The notes below the pieces were generated by a model that worked only from the letters and a program-made list of their open reading frames with translations, searched no databases and was not told the DNA's origin. Source: Flagellimonas sp. MMG031 (GTDB lineage: Bacteria > Bacteroidota > Bacteroidia > Flavobacteriales > Flavobacteriaceae). From it: a DNA stretch of 64,000 nt. A program made the position numbers and the translations under genes. Positions 16,426 through 26,714 of this stretch are shown here, piece by piece (within the stretch, counting starts at the first letter, position 1; the number at the start of each line of letters is the position of its first letter). The DNA is taken from contig NZ_CP157804.1 of the NCBI RefSeq assembly GCF_040112705.1, positions 312,501 through 376,500 on the forward strand. The letters run 5' to 3'.

Positions 16426-17067
16426 TTATCCTCCCATCATTTTAAGTGCATAAACGCAGGTGAATCCCTCGAACTCCAGAAATTCGATTTCGTAGTGCGA
16501 TTTTTTGCCCTTGTACATAATTTCCGCCACCGTTCGGGTGTCCTCGAAGGAGAAATCAATCACATTGATGTGCCTTAAAAAACTAAGGCCCTGTTGTGCA
16601 TAGATTTTGTAAAGCGATTCCTTGGCACCCCAAACAATGGTCAGTTTTCGCATCAAGGCTTCCGAATTGGCCAAGGTCTTATATTCTTGGATCGGAGTGA
16701 ACTTATGGGCAATCTTTAGAATTTTGTCCCGCTGCATCTCAATATCGATGCCTACCTCATCCGTTTCGCTTACAATGATTCCCGTAAAATGGTGGGAATG
16801 GGTGATGGATATGTACTTTCCATCCTTTAAATGTGGTTTTCCAAAATCGTCATAATATAAATCGCTGTCCACATAACCCGCCTCGGCCAAAAGGTGGCGA
16901 ATGCTCAAAAATGCCCTGCGATGTGCCTCAGATTTCATACCGTCCATCCGATTTTGACAATGCGCCGTAAGCTCCACATCTTTAGCCAGTTCAGCTTCTG
17001 GCTCGGTCACTTTCCAAATGTAGACCTTGGTGGTGGGCGAAACTGTTATTGTTTTATAAATGGGCAT
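16426..17067 (-). CDS. 4'-phosphopantetheinyl transferase
   Basis: Transfers the phosphopantetheine arm of CoA to carrier proteins. The 213-residue product (ATG at 17067, MPIYKTITVS) is Sfp-type by length, with the conserved FGKPHL, THSHHF, VGIDIEMQRDKI (Mg-binding Asp and Glu) and WGAKESLYKIYAQQGLSF blocks. It leads the operon that continues with the thiamine-binding protein, PnuC, P-loop kinase and DUF4301, and it is divergent from ahcY. No polyketide or peptide synthase is nearby, so it may serve primary acyl carrier protein or a distant cluster. Confidence 0.92.
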   Translation of the reverse strand: MPIYKTITVSPTTKVYIWKVTEPEAELAKDVELTAHCQNRMDGMKSEAHRRAFLSIRHLLAEAGYVDSDLYYDDFGKPHLKDGKYISITHSHHFTGIIVSETDEVGIDIEMQRDKILKIAHKFTPIQEYKTLANSEALMRKLTIVWGAKESLYKIYAQQGLSFLRHINVIDFSFEDTRTVAEIMYKGKKSHYEIEFLEFEGFTCVYALKMMGG

Positions 17068-17089
17068 GAGCAAAAGTTATGCGAATTCG

Positions 17090-17097
17090 TATCTTTG
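17090..17097 (+). promoter_or_regulatory. Candidate -7 box of ahcY
   Basis: TATCTTTG fits TAnnTTTG exactly, 45 bases before the ATG at 17142. No good -33 TTTG was found at the usual spacing. Confidence 0.5.
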
Positions 17098-17141
17098 TGC
17101 CAAAATATAAGCGAAGCTACAAAAGTAAAATTAGATAAAGT

Positions 17142-18458
17142 ATGAGCACAAAGACAATTCCATACGTACCTTATAAGGTAAAGGACATCTCTCTTGCGGA
17201 TTGGGGAAGGAAAGAAATTGAGCTTGCCGAGGCCGAAATGCCAGGGCTAATGGCCCTGCGCGAAGAGTACGGTAGCGAACAACCGCTAAAAGGCGCTAGA
17301 ATTGCCGGTTGTTTGCACATGACCATCCAAACGGCAGTTCTTATCGAGACCTTGGTGGCCCTTGGTGCCGAGGTAACTTGGAGCTCCTGTAATATTTTTT
17401 CTACCCAAGACCACGCTGCCGCCGCCATTGCTGCTGCAGGTATTCCAGTGTATGCTTGGAAAGGGATGAACGAGGAGGAATTTGACTGGTGCATTGAACA
17501 GACCCTGTTCTTTGGCGAGGACAGAAAGCCTTTGAACATGATCTTGGACGATGGTGGCGACCTTACCAATATGGTGCTGGACCAATATCCTGAATTGGCC
17601 GCCGGTATCAAAGGTCTTTCGGAAGAGACAACGACTGGAGTCCACCGTTTGTACGAGCGAATGAAAAAGGGAACACTTCCCATGCCCGCCATTAACGTGA
17701 ACGATTCCGTGACCAAATCCAAATTCGACAATAAGTATGGATGTCGCGAAAGTGCCGTGGATGCTATCCGAAGGGCTACTGATACCATGTTGGCAGGAAA
17801 ACGTGTGGTAGTTGCTGGCTATGGTGATGTGGGCAAAGGTACCGCAGCATCTTTCCGTGGTGCAGGAGCCATTGTTACCGTGACCGAAATTGACCCCATC
17901 TGTGCGCTACAGGCCTGCATGGATGGTTTTGAAGTGAAAAAACTGGAGAGTTTAGTTCCCACTGCTGACATCGTCATCACAAGTACCGGAAACAAGGACA
18001 TCATCCGCGAAGAGCATTTTAGGGCCATGAAAGACAAGGCCATTGTTTGCAACATTGGTCATTTTGACAATGAAATCGATATGGCATGGTTGAACGGTGC
18101 CTACGGAGATACCAAAGATGAAATCAAACCACAGGTGGATAAATATACCATCGATGGAAAGGATGTCATCGTGCTGGCCGAAGGAAGATTGGTAAACTTA
18201 GGATGCGCCACGGGCCACCCAAGTTTTGTGATGAGCAACAGTTTTACAAACCAGACCTTGGCACAAATTGAACTTTGGAAGCACAGCGACAAGTATGCCA
18301 ATGAAGTTTATATGCTGCCCAAACATTTGGATGAAAAAGTGGCCAAACTGCATCTTGCACGCTTGGGCGCTGAATTGACAGAGCTTAATAAAGAACAAGC
18401 AGATTACATCGGTGTACAGGTTGAAGGTCCATTCAAGCCAGAATATTATCGATATTAA
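17142..18458 (+). CDS. ahcY: Adenosylhomocysteinase
   Basis: Splits S-adenosylhomocysteine into adenosine and homocysteine with bound NAD, clearing the inhibitor of methyltransferases in the cytoplasm. The 438 residues align throughout: [38 protein letters not shown], the NAD Rossmann motif [25 protein letters not shown], and the C-terminal [10 protein letters not shown] with the cofactor-touching Lys and Tyr. Single gene with its own promoter box and a bidirectional terminator. Very secure. Confidence 0.98.
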   Translation: MSTKTIPYVPYKVKDISLADWGRKEIELAEAEMPGLMALREEYGSEQPLKGARIAGCLHMTIQTAVLIETLVALGAEVTWSSCNIFSTQDHAAAAIAAAGIPVYAWKGMNEEEFDWCIEQTLFFGEDRKPLNMILDDGGDLTNMVLDQYPELAAGIKGLSEETTTGVHRLYERMKKGTLPMPAINVNDSVTKSKFDNKYGCRESAVDAIRRATDTMLAGKRVVVAGYGDVGKGTAASFRGAGAIVTVTEIDPICALQACMDGFEVKKLESLVPTADIVITSTGNKDIIREEHFRAMKDKAIVCNIGHFDNEIDMAWLNGAYGDTKDEIKPQVDKYTIDGKDVIVLAEGRLVNLGCATGHPSFVMSNSFTNQTLAQIELWKHSDKYANEVYMLPKHLDEKVAKLHLARLGAELTELNKEQADYIGVQVEGPFKPEYYRY

Positions 18459-18474
18459 TCTGAAGTTGGTATAA

Positions 18475-18509
18475 AACAAAAAACCCATGGCCAACACCAT
18501 GGGTTTTTT
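18475..18509. terminator. Bidirectional terminator between ahcY and the DUF3332 gene
   Basis: Inverted repeat AAACCCATGG (18481-18490) and CCATGGGTTT (18497-18506), with A-rich upstream and T-rich downstream flanks. It ends transcription from both convergent genes. Confidence 0.85.
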
Positions 18510-18526
18510 ATTGCTATGCTATTTTA

Positions 18527-19105
18527 TTAATCGGCCAATAAGGTCTCGCCATAATAGCAGGTCTTGCTTTCGTTTAACAGCGCCAATCCTTCTTCCCTAG
18601 TGCTCATTGGGTCAATTTTTACCTTCTTCCCGTTTGGCATGTGCACTATGTAGAAACCTTCTTCAAAAGAGGATAGTTTGATGATTTCTCCGTTCGGACG
18701 AATCGCATTCCAAGATTTCTCATCAGGCTTGTAGACCAAATCAATTTTCTTTCCTTTTTTAGGCCCTTCTACAACGGTGACCTGAATCCTGTTTTTGGTG
18801 GCAATCATCTCAAAGGTATTGCCATCGTGCTCCACCATTTGGATTTCAGATTCCCCATCCTTCATGGCTATTGGGTTGGAGCCGGACCAGAACTCTATCA
18901 CATTGAATATTAAGGTATCCCCAAGAAAGAACAGTCCATACACGGGAACAATGTTCAATCCCCAAAAAATCAAGTTGTCCAGGAATTTGCTATTGGTCAA
19001 CCCTTGGTTCCAGTCCTTAAGATTATTGAATGCCCTAAAAGACCCCAAACAGCTAGTGAATAGTATGGAACAGGCCAGTAATGAAGAAATAATTGCTTTT
19101 TTCAT
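18527..19105 (-). CDS. DUF3332 family lipoprotein
   Basis: A 192-residue protein whose N-terminus MKKAIISSLLACSILFTSC is a lipoprotein signal with lipobox Cys near residue 19. The ATG at 19105 is chosen for that signal; the frame is open upstream but lacks coding character. The segment GSFRAFNNLKDWNQGLTNSKF followed by a hydrophobic helix (LIFWGLNIVPVYGLFFLGDTLIFNVIEFWSG) is characteristic of DUF3332. The C-terminal part is strand-rich. Function unknown. Confidence 0.85.
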   Translation of the reverse strand: MKKAIISSLLACSILFTSCLGSFRAFNNLKDWNQGLTNSKFLDNLIFWGLNIVPVYGLFFLGDTLIFNVIEFWSGSNPIAMKDGESEIQMVEHDGNTFEMIATKNRIQVTVVEGPKKGKKIDLVYKPDEKSWNAIRPNGEIIKLSSFEEGFYIVHMPNGKKVKIDPMSTREEGLALLNESKTCYYGETLLAD

Positions 19106-19257
19106 GATATAAATTTTATAGTTAATGGAACTTAAGGTACAAAAGATTTTGATGTAAGGTTTTATACTTTCAATAAAGTGTTTTCCTGAAAGCAAGGGAG
19201 GTGATGTCAAACATCGTGACGGGATTGTTACCTTTATGGATTCAAAAAGGCAAAGTG

Positions 19258-20370
19258 ATGGACAATACGTGGTACCATATTGAAAATATTGAAACGGTGG
19301 ATTCCCCTTCCATAGTTTTGTACAAGGAGCACTTAGCATATAATATTGGAAAGATGGTCTCTTTGGTAGATGGTCAGACCGACAGGTTGATGCCCCATAT
19401 CAAGACCAACAAAATGCCCAAGGTGATGCAGCTGATGTTGGAATCGGGGATTCAAAAGTTTAAGGCCTCTATCATTTCGGAAGCGGAGATTGCCGCCGAA
19501 GCCGGTGCCGCCACCGTGCTGATTGCCCATCAATTGGTTGGGCCCAAAGTAGACCGCCTGCTGAATATGATACCGCAATACCCTGCTACCGAGTTTTCTA
19601 CGCTGGTGGACAATGTGGACAGTGCGGAGTTACTGAATCAAAAAGCTGAGGAAAAGGGCCTAAAAGTCCAAGTTTATATCGACATCAATAACGGCATGAA
19701 CCGTTCGGGGATTGAAGTTGGCCCTCGATTGGATGAATTGATTGCCTATTTAAAAATCTGTGAATCCTTAGTTTTGAGTGGACTTCATGCCTACGATGGG
19801 CATTTACGGGACCCCGACTTTGAGTTGCGCAACCAACAGATAGAAAAGGGAGTACAGGATGTGGAAACCTATTTTGATGCGCTCCGGCTGGATTATCCGA
19901 AAGCCCAGCTCATCTGTGGGGGAACGCCATCGTTTACGTCACATCTTCTTCAAGAAAAAAGAATCACCAGTCCCGGTACTTGTGTCCTTTGGGATTGGGG
20001 GTATGGCGAAAAATTAACGGAACAAGACTTCAAACATGCGGCCCTTTTGGTAACAAGGATCATTTCCAAACCCACCGATGGAATCATTACCGTTGATCTT
20101 GGACATAAATCGGTCGCTGCCGAAAATCCGATAGATAAGCGAGTCAAATTCGTGAACCTTGATGGCTACGAACTGCTTTCACAAAGTGAGGAACATGGGG
20201 TCATTAAAGTAAAGGAGTGGGACAACTACAAAGTGGGCGATGTCCTCTATGGCATTCCCTATCATATTTGCCCCACTATCAATCTCCATGATGAAGTTTC
20301 CGTAATCGAGAGCGGTAAAAAAGTAGATACTTGGCAGATTACCGCCCGCAAACGAAAACTTACATTTTAG
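19258..20370 (+). CDS. D-threonine aldolase / D-serine dehydratase family enzyme
   Basis: A 370-residue fold-type III PLP enzyme. The alanine-racemase-like barrel carries the PLP Lys49 in MPHIKTNKMP, and the C-terminal beta domain has the metal dyad H336-x-C338 in YHICPTINLHDEV. In this family, D-serine dehydratases use His-x-Cys for zinc, while low-specificity D-threonine aldolases use His-x-Asp, so D-serine dehydratase-like activity is slightly favoured. The ATG at 19258 gives the family N-terminus; a start 57 bases upstream is possible. Cytoplasmic, apparently single gene. Confidence 0.88.
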   Translation: MDNTWYHIENIETVDSPSIVLYKEHLAYNIGKMVSLVDGQTDRLMPHIKTNKMPKVMQLMLESGIQKFKASIISEAEIAAEAGAATVLIAHQLVGPKVDRLLNMIPQYPATEFSTLVDNVDSAELLNQKAEEKGLKVQVYIDINNGMNRSGIEVGPRLDELIAYLKICESLVLSGLHAYDGHLRDPDFELRNQQIEKGVQDVETYFDALRLDYPKAQLICGGTPSFTSHLLQEKRITSPGTCVLWDWGYGEKLTEQDFKHAALLVTRIISKPTDGIITVDLGHKSVAAENPIDKRVKFVNLDGYELLSQSEEHGVIKVKEWDNYKVGDVLYGIPYHICPTINLHDEVSVIESGKKVDTWQITARKRKLTF

Positions 20371-20396
20371 ACCCGTAGTGCATTTTGTTCTTTTAA

Positions 20397-20530
20397 CTTG
20401 AAAACCGTCAATTCGAGTGAAATTTTGAAAATTTTATATCCAGAATACGGTTTTCTAGGGAAAATCCCGCTCTCGATACTCGTTTTCTCCACTGAGCTCC
20501 AAAAACAAACTCGAACTGACGAATTTTTCA
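20397..20530. repeat. REP-like long inverted repeat A
   Basis: CGTCAATTCGAGTG (20406-20419) pairs imperfectly with ACTCGAACTGACG (20509-20521) across about 90 bases that include smaller hairpins. The arms share the GTCAnTTCGAG core of the element at 47689-47763. It fills the gap between two convergent genes. Confidence 0.6.
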
Positions 20531-20549
20531 ACCAAAATGCATACAAGAA

Positions 20550-21569
20550 CTATTTCAGGTCGAGCGCTTTGTTCAAATCGTAAAAATAGAAGTTCTTTTG
20601 GTCGTTCATGGCAACGAAAAGACCATTGACAAAGGTATTGTTCAAGGGTACAGTGACTACATCGCAACCATCGGTTTCCAATGTGGATAGATTGACGGCT
20701 TTGATGAAACTATTGTCCTTTCTGGAAAAGATATTGAACTGCCCCCGTTGCTGGTCGGAAACGATGATATATCCCTCCCGGTTTGGATACCGGGCGATGG
20801 CAATGCCCTCAATATCCTCCAAGAACAGCTCGCCGCCAAAGCAAGCCAACTCCTCATTGCCCATACTCGGCTCCGCATAATACTTTTTGATGCACTCGCC
20901 TTCGTCGGAATAATACACGTAGCCCATTTCGTTGTCCACGGCAATGGCCTCGATTTCCTTGCCGCCCGTAAAGCTTCCGAACTTACGGACCAAATTAGCG
21001 GTAACCCCAATGCTATCGGCCTCTAACTTATATTGATAGAGATAGGAACCGCTTGGACCTATTTTTCTACCGACAATGGCATAGAGGGAAGAGTCCTTTG
21101 GTGATGTGTAGAGGCTGATGCCCATGGCCAAACGCTGCTCGATATTGGCTTCATCTTCAAAAACGGGAAAGCCTCCCCCATCCAATGGCTTCATATCCGG
21201 AATAGAAAACAATCTTATTTGTTGCTTTTCCCTTTCGGTAAAGGCAATTACATCTACCGCAACAGAATCGTTCAACTGGAAACCGTAGGCCAAATCCACA
21301 TTATTGGGGCGTTCTATGTTTTTGATGGATTTTTCCTGAATAATCTTTCCATCCAAATCAAAGGCATATATTCCTCCGTTCGTCTCTTTATCGGTTCCAA
21401 AGACAATGCTTTTGGAGGCATCATCGGGGTTCACCCAAATGGCGGGGTCATCGGTGTCGTTCGGGGTTTTTTCGGTAATCACATCGGGTGCTATGGCAGG
21501 CAGTTTACTTCCTTGTTGACAGGAAACCATGGCTAAAATGGCAAATAGTGGAATGTATGTTTTTCTCAT
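20550..21569 (-). CDS. Beta-propeller phytase, lipoprotein
   Basis: Calcium-dependent phytase of 339 residues that removes phosphate from inositol hexakisphosphate. A lipobox (LAMVSC, Cys17) places it on the cell surface or in the periplasm. The propeller signatures are present: TPNDTDDPAIWVNPDD, SIVFGTDKETNGGIYAFDLDGK, RPNNVDLAYGF, GKEIEAIAVDNEMGYVYYSDEGECIKKY and EDIEGIAIARY. It follows a TonB receptor on the same strand, an order repeatedly seen for phytase genes in Bacteroidetes and Xanthomonadales. Its role is phosphate scavenging (inference from family). Confidence 0.94.
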   Translation of the reverse strand: MRKTYIPLFAILAMVSCQQGSKLPAIAPDVITEKTPNDTDDPAIWVNPDDASKSIVFGTDKETNGGIYAFDLDGKIIQEKSIKNIERPNNVDLAYGFQLNDSVAVDVIAFTEREKQQIRLFSIPDMKPLDGGGFPVFEDEANIEQRLAMGISLYTSPKDSSLYAIVGRKIGPSGSYLYQYKLEADSIGVTANLVRKFGSFTGGKEIEAIAVDNEMGYVYYSDEGECIKKYYAEPSMGNEELACFGGELFLEDIEGIAIARYPNREGYIIVSDQQRGQFNIFSRKDNSFIKAVNLSTLETDGCDVVTVPLNNTFVNGLFVAMNDQKNFYFYDLNKALDLK

Positions 21570-21660
21570 AGTTATGGTTTAGATAAAGATACCAGTCCCA
21601 AGAACCCACCCAAAGGCAGGTTCTTGTTGTGGCACCGTATATAAAATATACTACCTGATT

Positions 21661-24519
21661 TTATTTTTTGAACAAATCGTACTTCAAACCAAAGGTCAAT
21701 CGAAGTCCGTAGTACTCCGCTTGCTGCGTGCGTTCGCTCACGCCTTGGAAAAAGCGCAGGGGTTGGTTGGTGATATTGTTCAAATCGGCATAGATCCTGA
21801 GTTTATTGTTGATGGCAAAACTGGAATTGAAATCCAAAAAGAACTGCTGATCATAATACCTGTCTTCAAAGGCGTTTCCGCCACTTTCATCCACGTAGGA
21901 GTCTGAAAAGTTCGCAGACAAACGGGCACTGAATCTCTTACCAGCGTAACCCAAGGAAGCATTGAACATATTAGGTGCGGTATTGGGCAAGTCCGTCGGT
22001 TCGCTCATCCCCATCCTCGTTTCGTATGCCATCGGCACTGGAAGTAAGATATGTATAGTTCAAGTAAATGTTGAAGTTTCTAGCGAAACCCGGCAGAAAG
22101 TCAAGTTGCCGCTGGAACGCGAATTCCACCCCAAAAATAGTGGCATTGTCCCCGTTCAATGGCTGGAATACATCAAAACCTTCTGTATCTGGGCCAAAGG
22201 AGTTGTCCGGAGCTTCAGAAATGAAGGTATAAATAAAATCGTCGATATTTTTATAAAATAAACCTCCCGAGATTACCCCAATACTTTCAAAATAATGCTC
22301 TGCCATCAGATCAAAGTTCATGGAAGTGGTTGGGTCCAAGGCTGCATTACCCAATATAATCTCGTCATCTGCATTGATAATTTCCGCTCTTGGAATCAAG
22401 TCTTCATAGTTGGGTCTGGCCAAGGTATTGGTCCACGCAAAACGTAAAATAGTGTTGGTACTAAAATCGTATTTAAAATGTACACTGGGCAAAATGTTGG
22501 TGTATGAGTTATCGGCACTAACTTCTTGGGAGACGATGTCATCTTCCGTAAATGTTACGCTAAAACCATCGGATTCCAATTGGGTATGTTCCAAACGAAC
22601 CCCGGCCAATACGCTCAACTTATCCGAAAGTTTTTGATTGGCCATGATGTATCCTGCATACACGTTTTCTGAAATATCGAAGTTTCCGGGAAGAAATTCC
22701 TCGATGATGGATTCTCCGTTGTCCGCGTTCAGATTGAGACCGCCGAGCCATGCAGGGTCTGCGTAGAATCCTGCTGCATATTGACCTCCGGCCAAATAAT
22801 CCGGGTCGGTGAAATCCCTATTTGGAACTGCATCCAGCGTAGGGAAGGTGTCTTCCAAATCATACTCAAAAAAATCATTGTTCCTATTCTTGTTCTTAAA
22901 GCGTCCCCTTGCCCCAAATTTTACGGTCCCATCTCCTTTTCCAAAAAGGTCCGCAGGAATTTCAACATTGACAAAAATATTGAGGTCATCTTGTCCGTAT
23001 ATTGTGTTTCGTTGGTAATCTCATCAAACTCAAAAGCCGATAGATTGTTGGCGTCTCCTGGGTTTGCAGCGGTCATGATGGGGAACTCTGGGTCGCTATT
23101 GTCATTGATTACGGTGTATTCGGTAGCAAACTGCGCATAGCGCTCGTCCAATCGCTCTTCGGATGCCTTGGCGTACGATGTGAACCAATCTACTTTTACG
23201 TTGCCCCAAAGGTGGTTTCCCCCAAGGGTATAGTTTTGCATACGCTGGTCTTCCAAACGGGCGTTTTGGTTTCGGTTATTGTCTATTCCTCCTTTGGTTT
23301 CTCGGGCTATCTCTGCCGGAAAACGGGTCGGGATGCCATTGGTGATGGTAAAATCATCAGAGCCAATATCCTCTGCGTCCAAAATCTCTTGGGCCAAGAC
23401 ATAACGGTTCTCCCTATCATCCCTCCAGTTGTACATGGTTTTAAGGTAGATGGAGTTATTGGCATCGAATTGATAATCAAAATTGGCAGAAAAACTACGA
23501 CGTACGCGTTGCACTAAATAGGTCCGTTGCTCGGCCACATTGGTGTATGGATTTACTTCCAATTCTTCTTCCTCTCCTTCTGCATTGGTAAATGCGAATT
23601 CGTCCGTCCATTCCGCTTCAATATTATCGGAACCAAAATCGTTATCCTGAATCACCGCACCCAACATCCATCCAAATTTTCCGTCCTTGGTACGATCCCC
23701 TACTAGGAACGAAGCATTTAAGTTTCTTTTATCTGTGATAAAGTTGATCCCTGAACCCAAAGTTGCCGAAAGTCGAAAGCCTTGCGGGGCAGTTCGGGTA
23801 ACCAAATTCACGGAACCTCCCAAGGCATCGCCATCCATGTCGGGGGTTACGGCCTTGTTCACCTCTATGGTCTGGATCATATCCGATGGAATCAAATCCA
23901 TTTGAATGTTACGGTTATCGGCTTCGGCAGATGGAATACGACTGCCGTTCAAGGTCACGGAATTGAGTTGTGGCGAAAGACCCCTCACAATCACATTACG
24001 CGCCTCCCCTTGGTCCACTTGCATGGTGATACCCGGAATACGCTTTACCGCATCACCGATATTGGCATCGGGAAATTTTCCTATCTGGTCGGTGGAAACC
24101 ACGTTGGTAATGTTCAAATTGGTTCGTTGCGTGTTCAGCGCCTTGGCTTGGCCGCTCAAACCTTGTGCAGCGACTTCCACTTCGTCCAATTGATAATTGG
24201 TAGGCATCAATTCTACGACCACACTGGCTGTTTCTCCAGAGGCAACCGATACTTCTTGATCTACATTTCCATATCCTATGTAGGTAATCTGAAGTGTATA
24301 GGTTCCTTCTGGTACACCCACCAAAGTAAACCTTCCATCAAAATCGGAAATGGTTCCTTTGTTCAGCGTTTCGATAAAGATGTTGGCACCAGAGACGTAA
24401 ATTCCGTTTTCATCGGAAATGGTACCCTGAATATTTCCTGTTTGGGCTTGTGCTGTGGCAAAGCCAAAGACTAAGAACAGCGTTACAAACAGGTAATTTT
24501 TGATATGCATTAGTTTCAT
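21661..24519 (-). pseudogene. Phytase-linked TonB-dependent receptor broken by two frameshifts
   Basis: A receptor of about 950 residues spread over three reading frames. The first (24519-22921) has a signal peptide ending ATAQAQ, a carboxypeptidase-regulatory-like domain (GTISDENGIYVSGANIFIE), a TonB box region and a plug with IPGITMQVDQGEARNVIVRG. Homologous sequence continues in the next frame after one base is lost in the five-base A run at 22973-22977, and returns to the first frame near 21990-22000 after a gain of one base or loss of two. The end LRLTFGLKYDLFKK is a proper barrel terminus. Both changes are minimal, so sequencing error or a recent pseudogene are both possible. Confidence 0.88.
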
Positions 24520-24689
24520 TTCAATTTGCGTTTTGGTTTTCTCAAAACTATGTATATCAATTCGTTATGGTTTGAAATAAAGGGAAACAAAAAGGAAACA
24601 AAAGGGAAAATGCACAGAAACAAGAGGGCAACAATTACAGTTATTTTACATTGGCATAACCTTTTCCATAAAACAGGGAGGAAATGGTG

Positions 24690-26285
24690 CTAAAGATCGA
24701 TCATAAAGTTTACCAATTCTTCCTTTTGATCAATGGGCAGCTTTTTTCGAAGTCGATGACGGGCCACACGGACACTATCTGGGGTTACCCGTAAAATGGA
24801 TGCAATTTCCTTGGAGGAAAGATTCAACCGCAACAGCATGCCCAAGCGGAGTTCGGCGGGCGAAAGGGAGTTTTGGGACAGGGAAGATAATTTCTTGACG
24901 AATTCAGGATGGATTTCCTTGAAAAAGCTCATAAACTCATCCCACTCCTGTTCCTGTTTTAGATTGAAGTCGATTTCCTTGACCAACTCCTTGATTTTTC
25001 TCGAGGTGTCCATGTGCTTGCGTGAAGCTATGTTTCTTAAGGTATTGGACATATCCAGTAAGATTTTGTTTTTCTGGGAAAGGTGCAGGCTGTATCTAGA
25101 CAGGGAGGCTGCCTTAAGCTGTACCTCGTGTTGGAGGTTTTTTTCTTCGATGGCCTTTTTGTCCAGTTCCGCCTTTAGCATGCGTTGTTTGTATTCCTGA
25201 ATCTTGAGCTTGGCCTTTCGTTTTCTTCCCATGTAGTAGTACAGAATAACGAAGATGACTGCAATTGAAAAGAGGGCTACCCAAAGTAAATTCTGATGGG
25301 CCTCGCTCACCTTGTTCTGCTCTTTGAGCAGCTCAATCTCTGCTTCCTTTTTGTTGGTTTCGTAAATAGTCTGGAGCACGTTCAACTGATCGCTGTTCTG
25401 GGACGTGAGCATATCGCTGTTGTATTGCTCGGCCAGCAGTAGATGGGCATGTGCCTGTTCAAAATTACCCATGAGCGCATAGGTTTTGGAGAGGTCCTTG
25501 TGCGCACTTTCCATTTGATGAAGGTCGTTGATTTGGATGGCAAGTTCCAGTGCCAAGGTGGTTTTTTCCAAGGCGGACGGATACTCCCCTCTTTTCCGAA
25601 AAACATCGCCAAGATTGTTCAATACATTCGCCTCGGCTTCGGTTCCAGTCCATTTGAGATGGCCATAAGCCCTGTTGAAATAATCATAGGCAAGGTCAAA
25701 TTGTTCAAGGTCTTCATAAATGCTTCCGATATTTTCGTTGGTCAGTGCCGTGCCCAAATCATCACGAAGCTCTTTGAAAAGCGCCAAGCTCCTTCTTTGG
25801 TCTTCCAAGGCTTCCTCGTATTCCGATTGCTTTTCATGGCTTGCCCCCAAAAGTCCCAAGGATGTGGCCAAACCTTTTTTGTCACCTAGTTGCTCACAGG
25901 CCGCTTTGGTCTCCTCAAAATACTGTTCAGCAAGTTCAAAATTGCTTAGGGAAAGGTAAACTTTGCCAATGTTGTTGTTGAGTTCCGCATACAACATATC
26001 ATCGGGATGATGAACCAGTTGTTCGAGGGCAAAATTGTATTGTGCCAATGCTTCTGTATACAGACCAAGGGAATGATAATATGCTCCAAGTTCTAGATGT
26101 CCAACGGCAATCTGTAGCGGTGATTCAGGGTGCTGCTTGGCGGTTTCCAACTGCTTCTGAAGTATATGATAGGCTTCTCCAGCCAGTCCCATATCCAAAG
26201 AACCATCAGTTTGCTGGCCATAAAGTGAAATTGGCAACAAACCAACCGTCAAAAAAAACAGTATAGACCCAAAAACCTTTTTCAT
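24690..26285 (-). CDS. TPR-containing LuxR-type regulator with membrane span
   Basis: A 531-residue regulator. After a signal-like N-terminus (MKKVFGSILFFLTVGLLPIS) come about six TPR repeats (for example AVGHLELGAYYHSLGLYTEAL and AYALM-type helices), a membrane helix (LLWVALFSIAVIFVILYYYM), a coiled coil, and a C-terminal helix-turn-helix: LSPAELRLGMLLRLNLSSKEIASIL, then VTPDSVRVARHRLRKKL. So periplasmic TPRs could sense an envelope cue and pass it to DNA. It lies 170 bases upstream of the phytase-linked receptor on the same strand and is the likely local regulator. The ATG at 26285 is chosen for the signal segment. Confidence 0.9.
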   Translation of the reverse strand: MKKVFGSILFFLTVGLLPISLYGQQTDGSLDMGLAGEAYHILQKQLETAKQHPESPLQIAVGHLELGAYYHSLGLYTEALAQYNFALEQLVHHPDDMLYAELNNNIGKVYLSLSNFELAEQYFEETKAACEQLGDKKGLATSLGLLGASHEKQSEYEEALEDQRRSLALFKELRDDLGTALTNENIGSIYEDLEQFDLAYDYFNRAYGHLKWTGTEAEANVLNNLGDVFRKRGEYPSALEKTTLALELAIQINDLHQMESAHKDLSKTYALMGNFEQAHAHLLLAEQYNSDMLTSQNSDQLNVLQTIYETNKKEAEIELLKEQNKVSEAHQNLLWVALFSIAVIFVILYYYMGRKRKAKLKIQEYKQRMLKAELDKKAIEEKNLQHEVQLKAASLSRYSLHLSQKNKILLDMSNTLRNIASRKHMDTSRKIKELVKEIDFNLKQEQEWDEFMSFFKEIHPEFVKKLSSLSQNSLSPAELRLGMLLRLNLSSKEIASILRVTPDSVRVARHRLRKKLPIDQKEELVNFMIDL

Positions 26286-26380
26286 AATGCGTGCTTGGAC
26301 AAGCAAACATTGAAGTTCGTTTTTCAGGCTAACCCTAACATCACCGTTAGGTTATAAAACCATTAAAATTTCACAAATAA

Positions 26381-26410
26381 AAAAAGCCCCGCAAATGCGG
26401 GGCTTTTTTA
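26381..26410 (-). terminator. Terminator of rplU-rpmA
   Basis: Arms AAAAAGCCCCGCA (26381-26393) and TGCGGGGCTTTTT (26396-26408) around a 2-base centre. T runs occur on both strands, so it can also act in the plus direction. Confidence 0.9.
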
Positions 26411-26429
26411 TCCATTATGTAGTTGTTGA

Positions 26430-26690
26430 TTAGGCTTGGAAAGGCTCGATGGATACAAAAGATTTTCCACCTGCTTTTTTCTCAAACTTAACAACACCAT
26501 CTACCTTGGCGTGCAAGGTATGGTCTTTTCCTGCGTATACATTTTCGCCAGGGTTGTGCTTGGTACCACGTTGTCTTACAATGATGTTACCAGCTACTGC
26601 TGCCTGACCACCAAAAATCTTAACGCCCAAGCGTTTCGATTCTGATTCTCTACCGTTTTTTGAACTACCTACACCTTTCTTGTGAGCCAT
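26430..26690 (-). CDS. rpmA: 50S ribosomal protein L27
   Basis: Ribosomal protein L27, 86 residues, whose N-terminal tail reaches the peptidyl transferase centre. It starts [22 protein letters not shown], the standard N-terminus without the cleavable extension of Firmicutes, then [18 protein letters not shown] and [15 protein letters not shown]. Downstream partner of rplU, 24 bases apart, ended by a strong terminator. Confidence 0.98.
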   Translation of the reverse strand: MAHKKGVGSSKNGRESESKRLGVKIFGGQAAVAGNIIVRQRGTKHNPGENVYAGKDHTLHAKVDGVVKFEKKAGGKSFVSIEPFQA

Positions 26691-26714
26691 GATATATAAA
26701 TTTTAGTTCTTGTC

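Noticed and set aside
23782..24474. 230-residue plus-strand frame antisense to the phytase-linked receptor
   Set aside because: The composition (many His, Gly, Val from antisense codons) is typical of a shadow of a TonB receptor gene; no motif seen.
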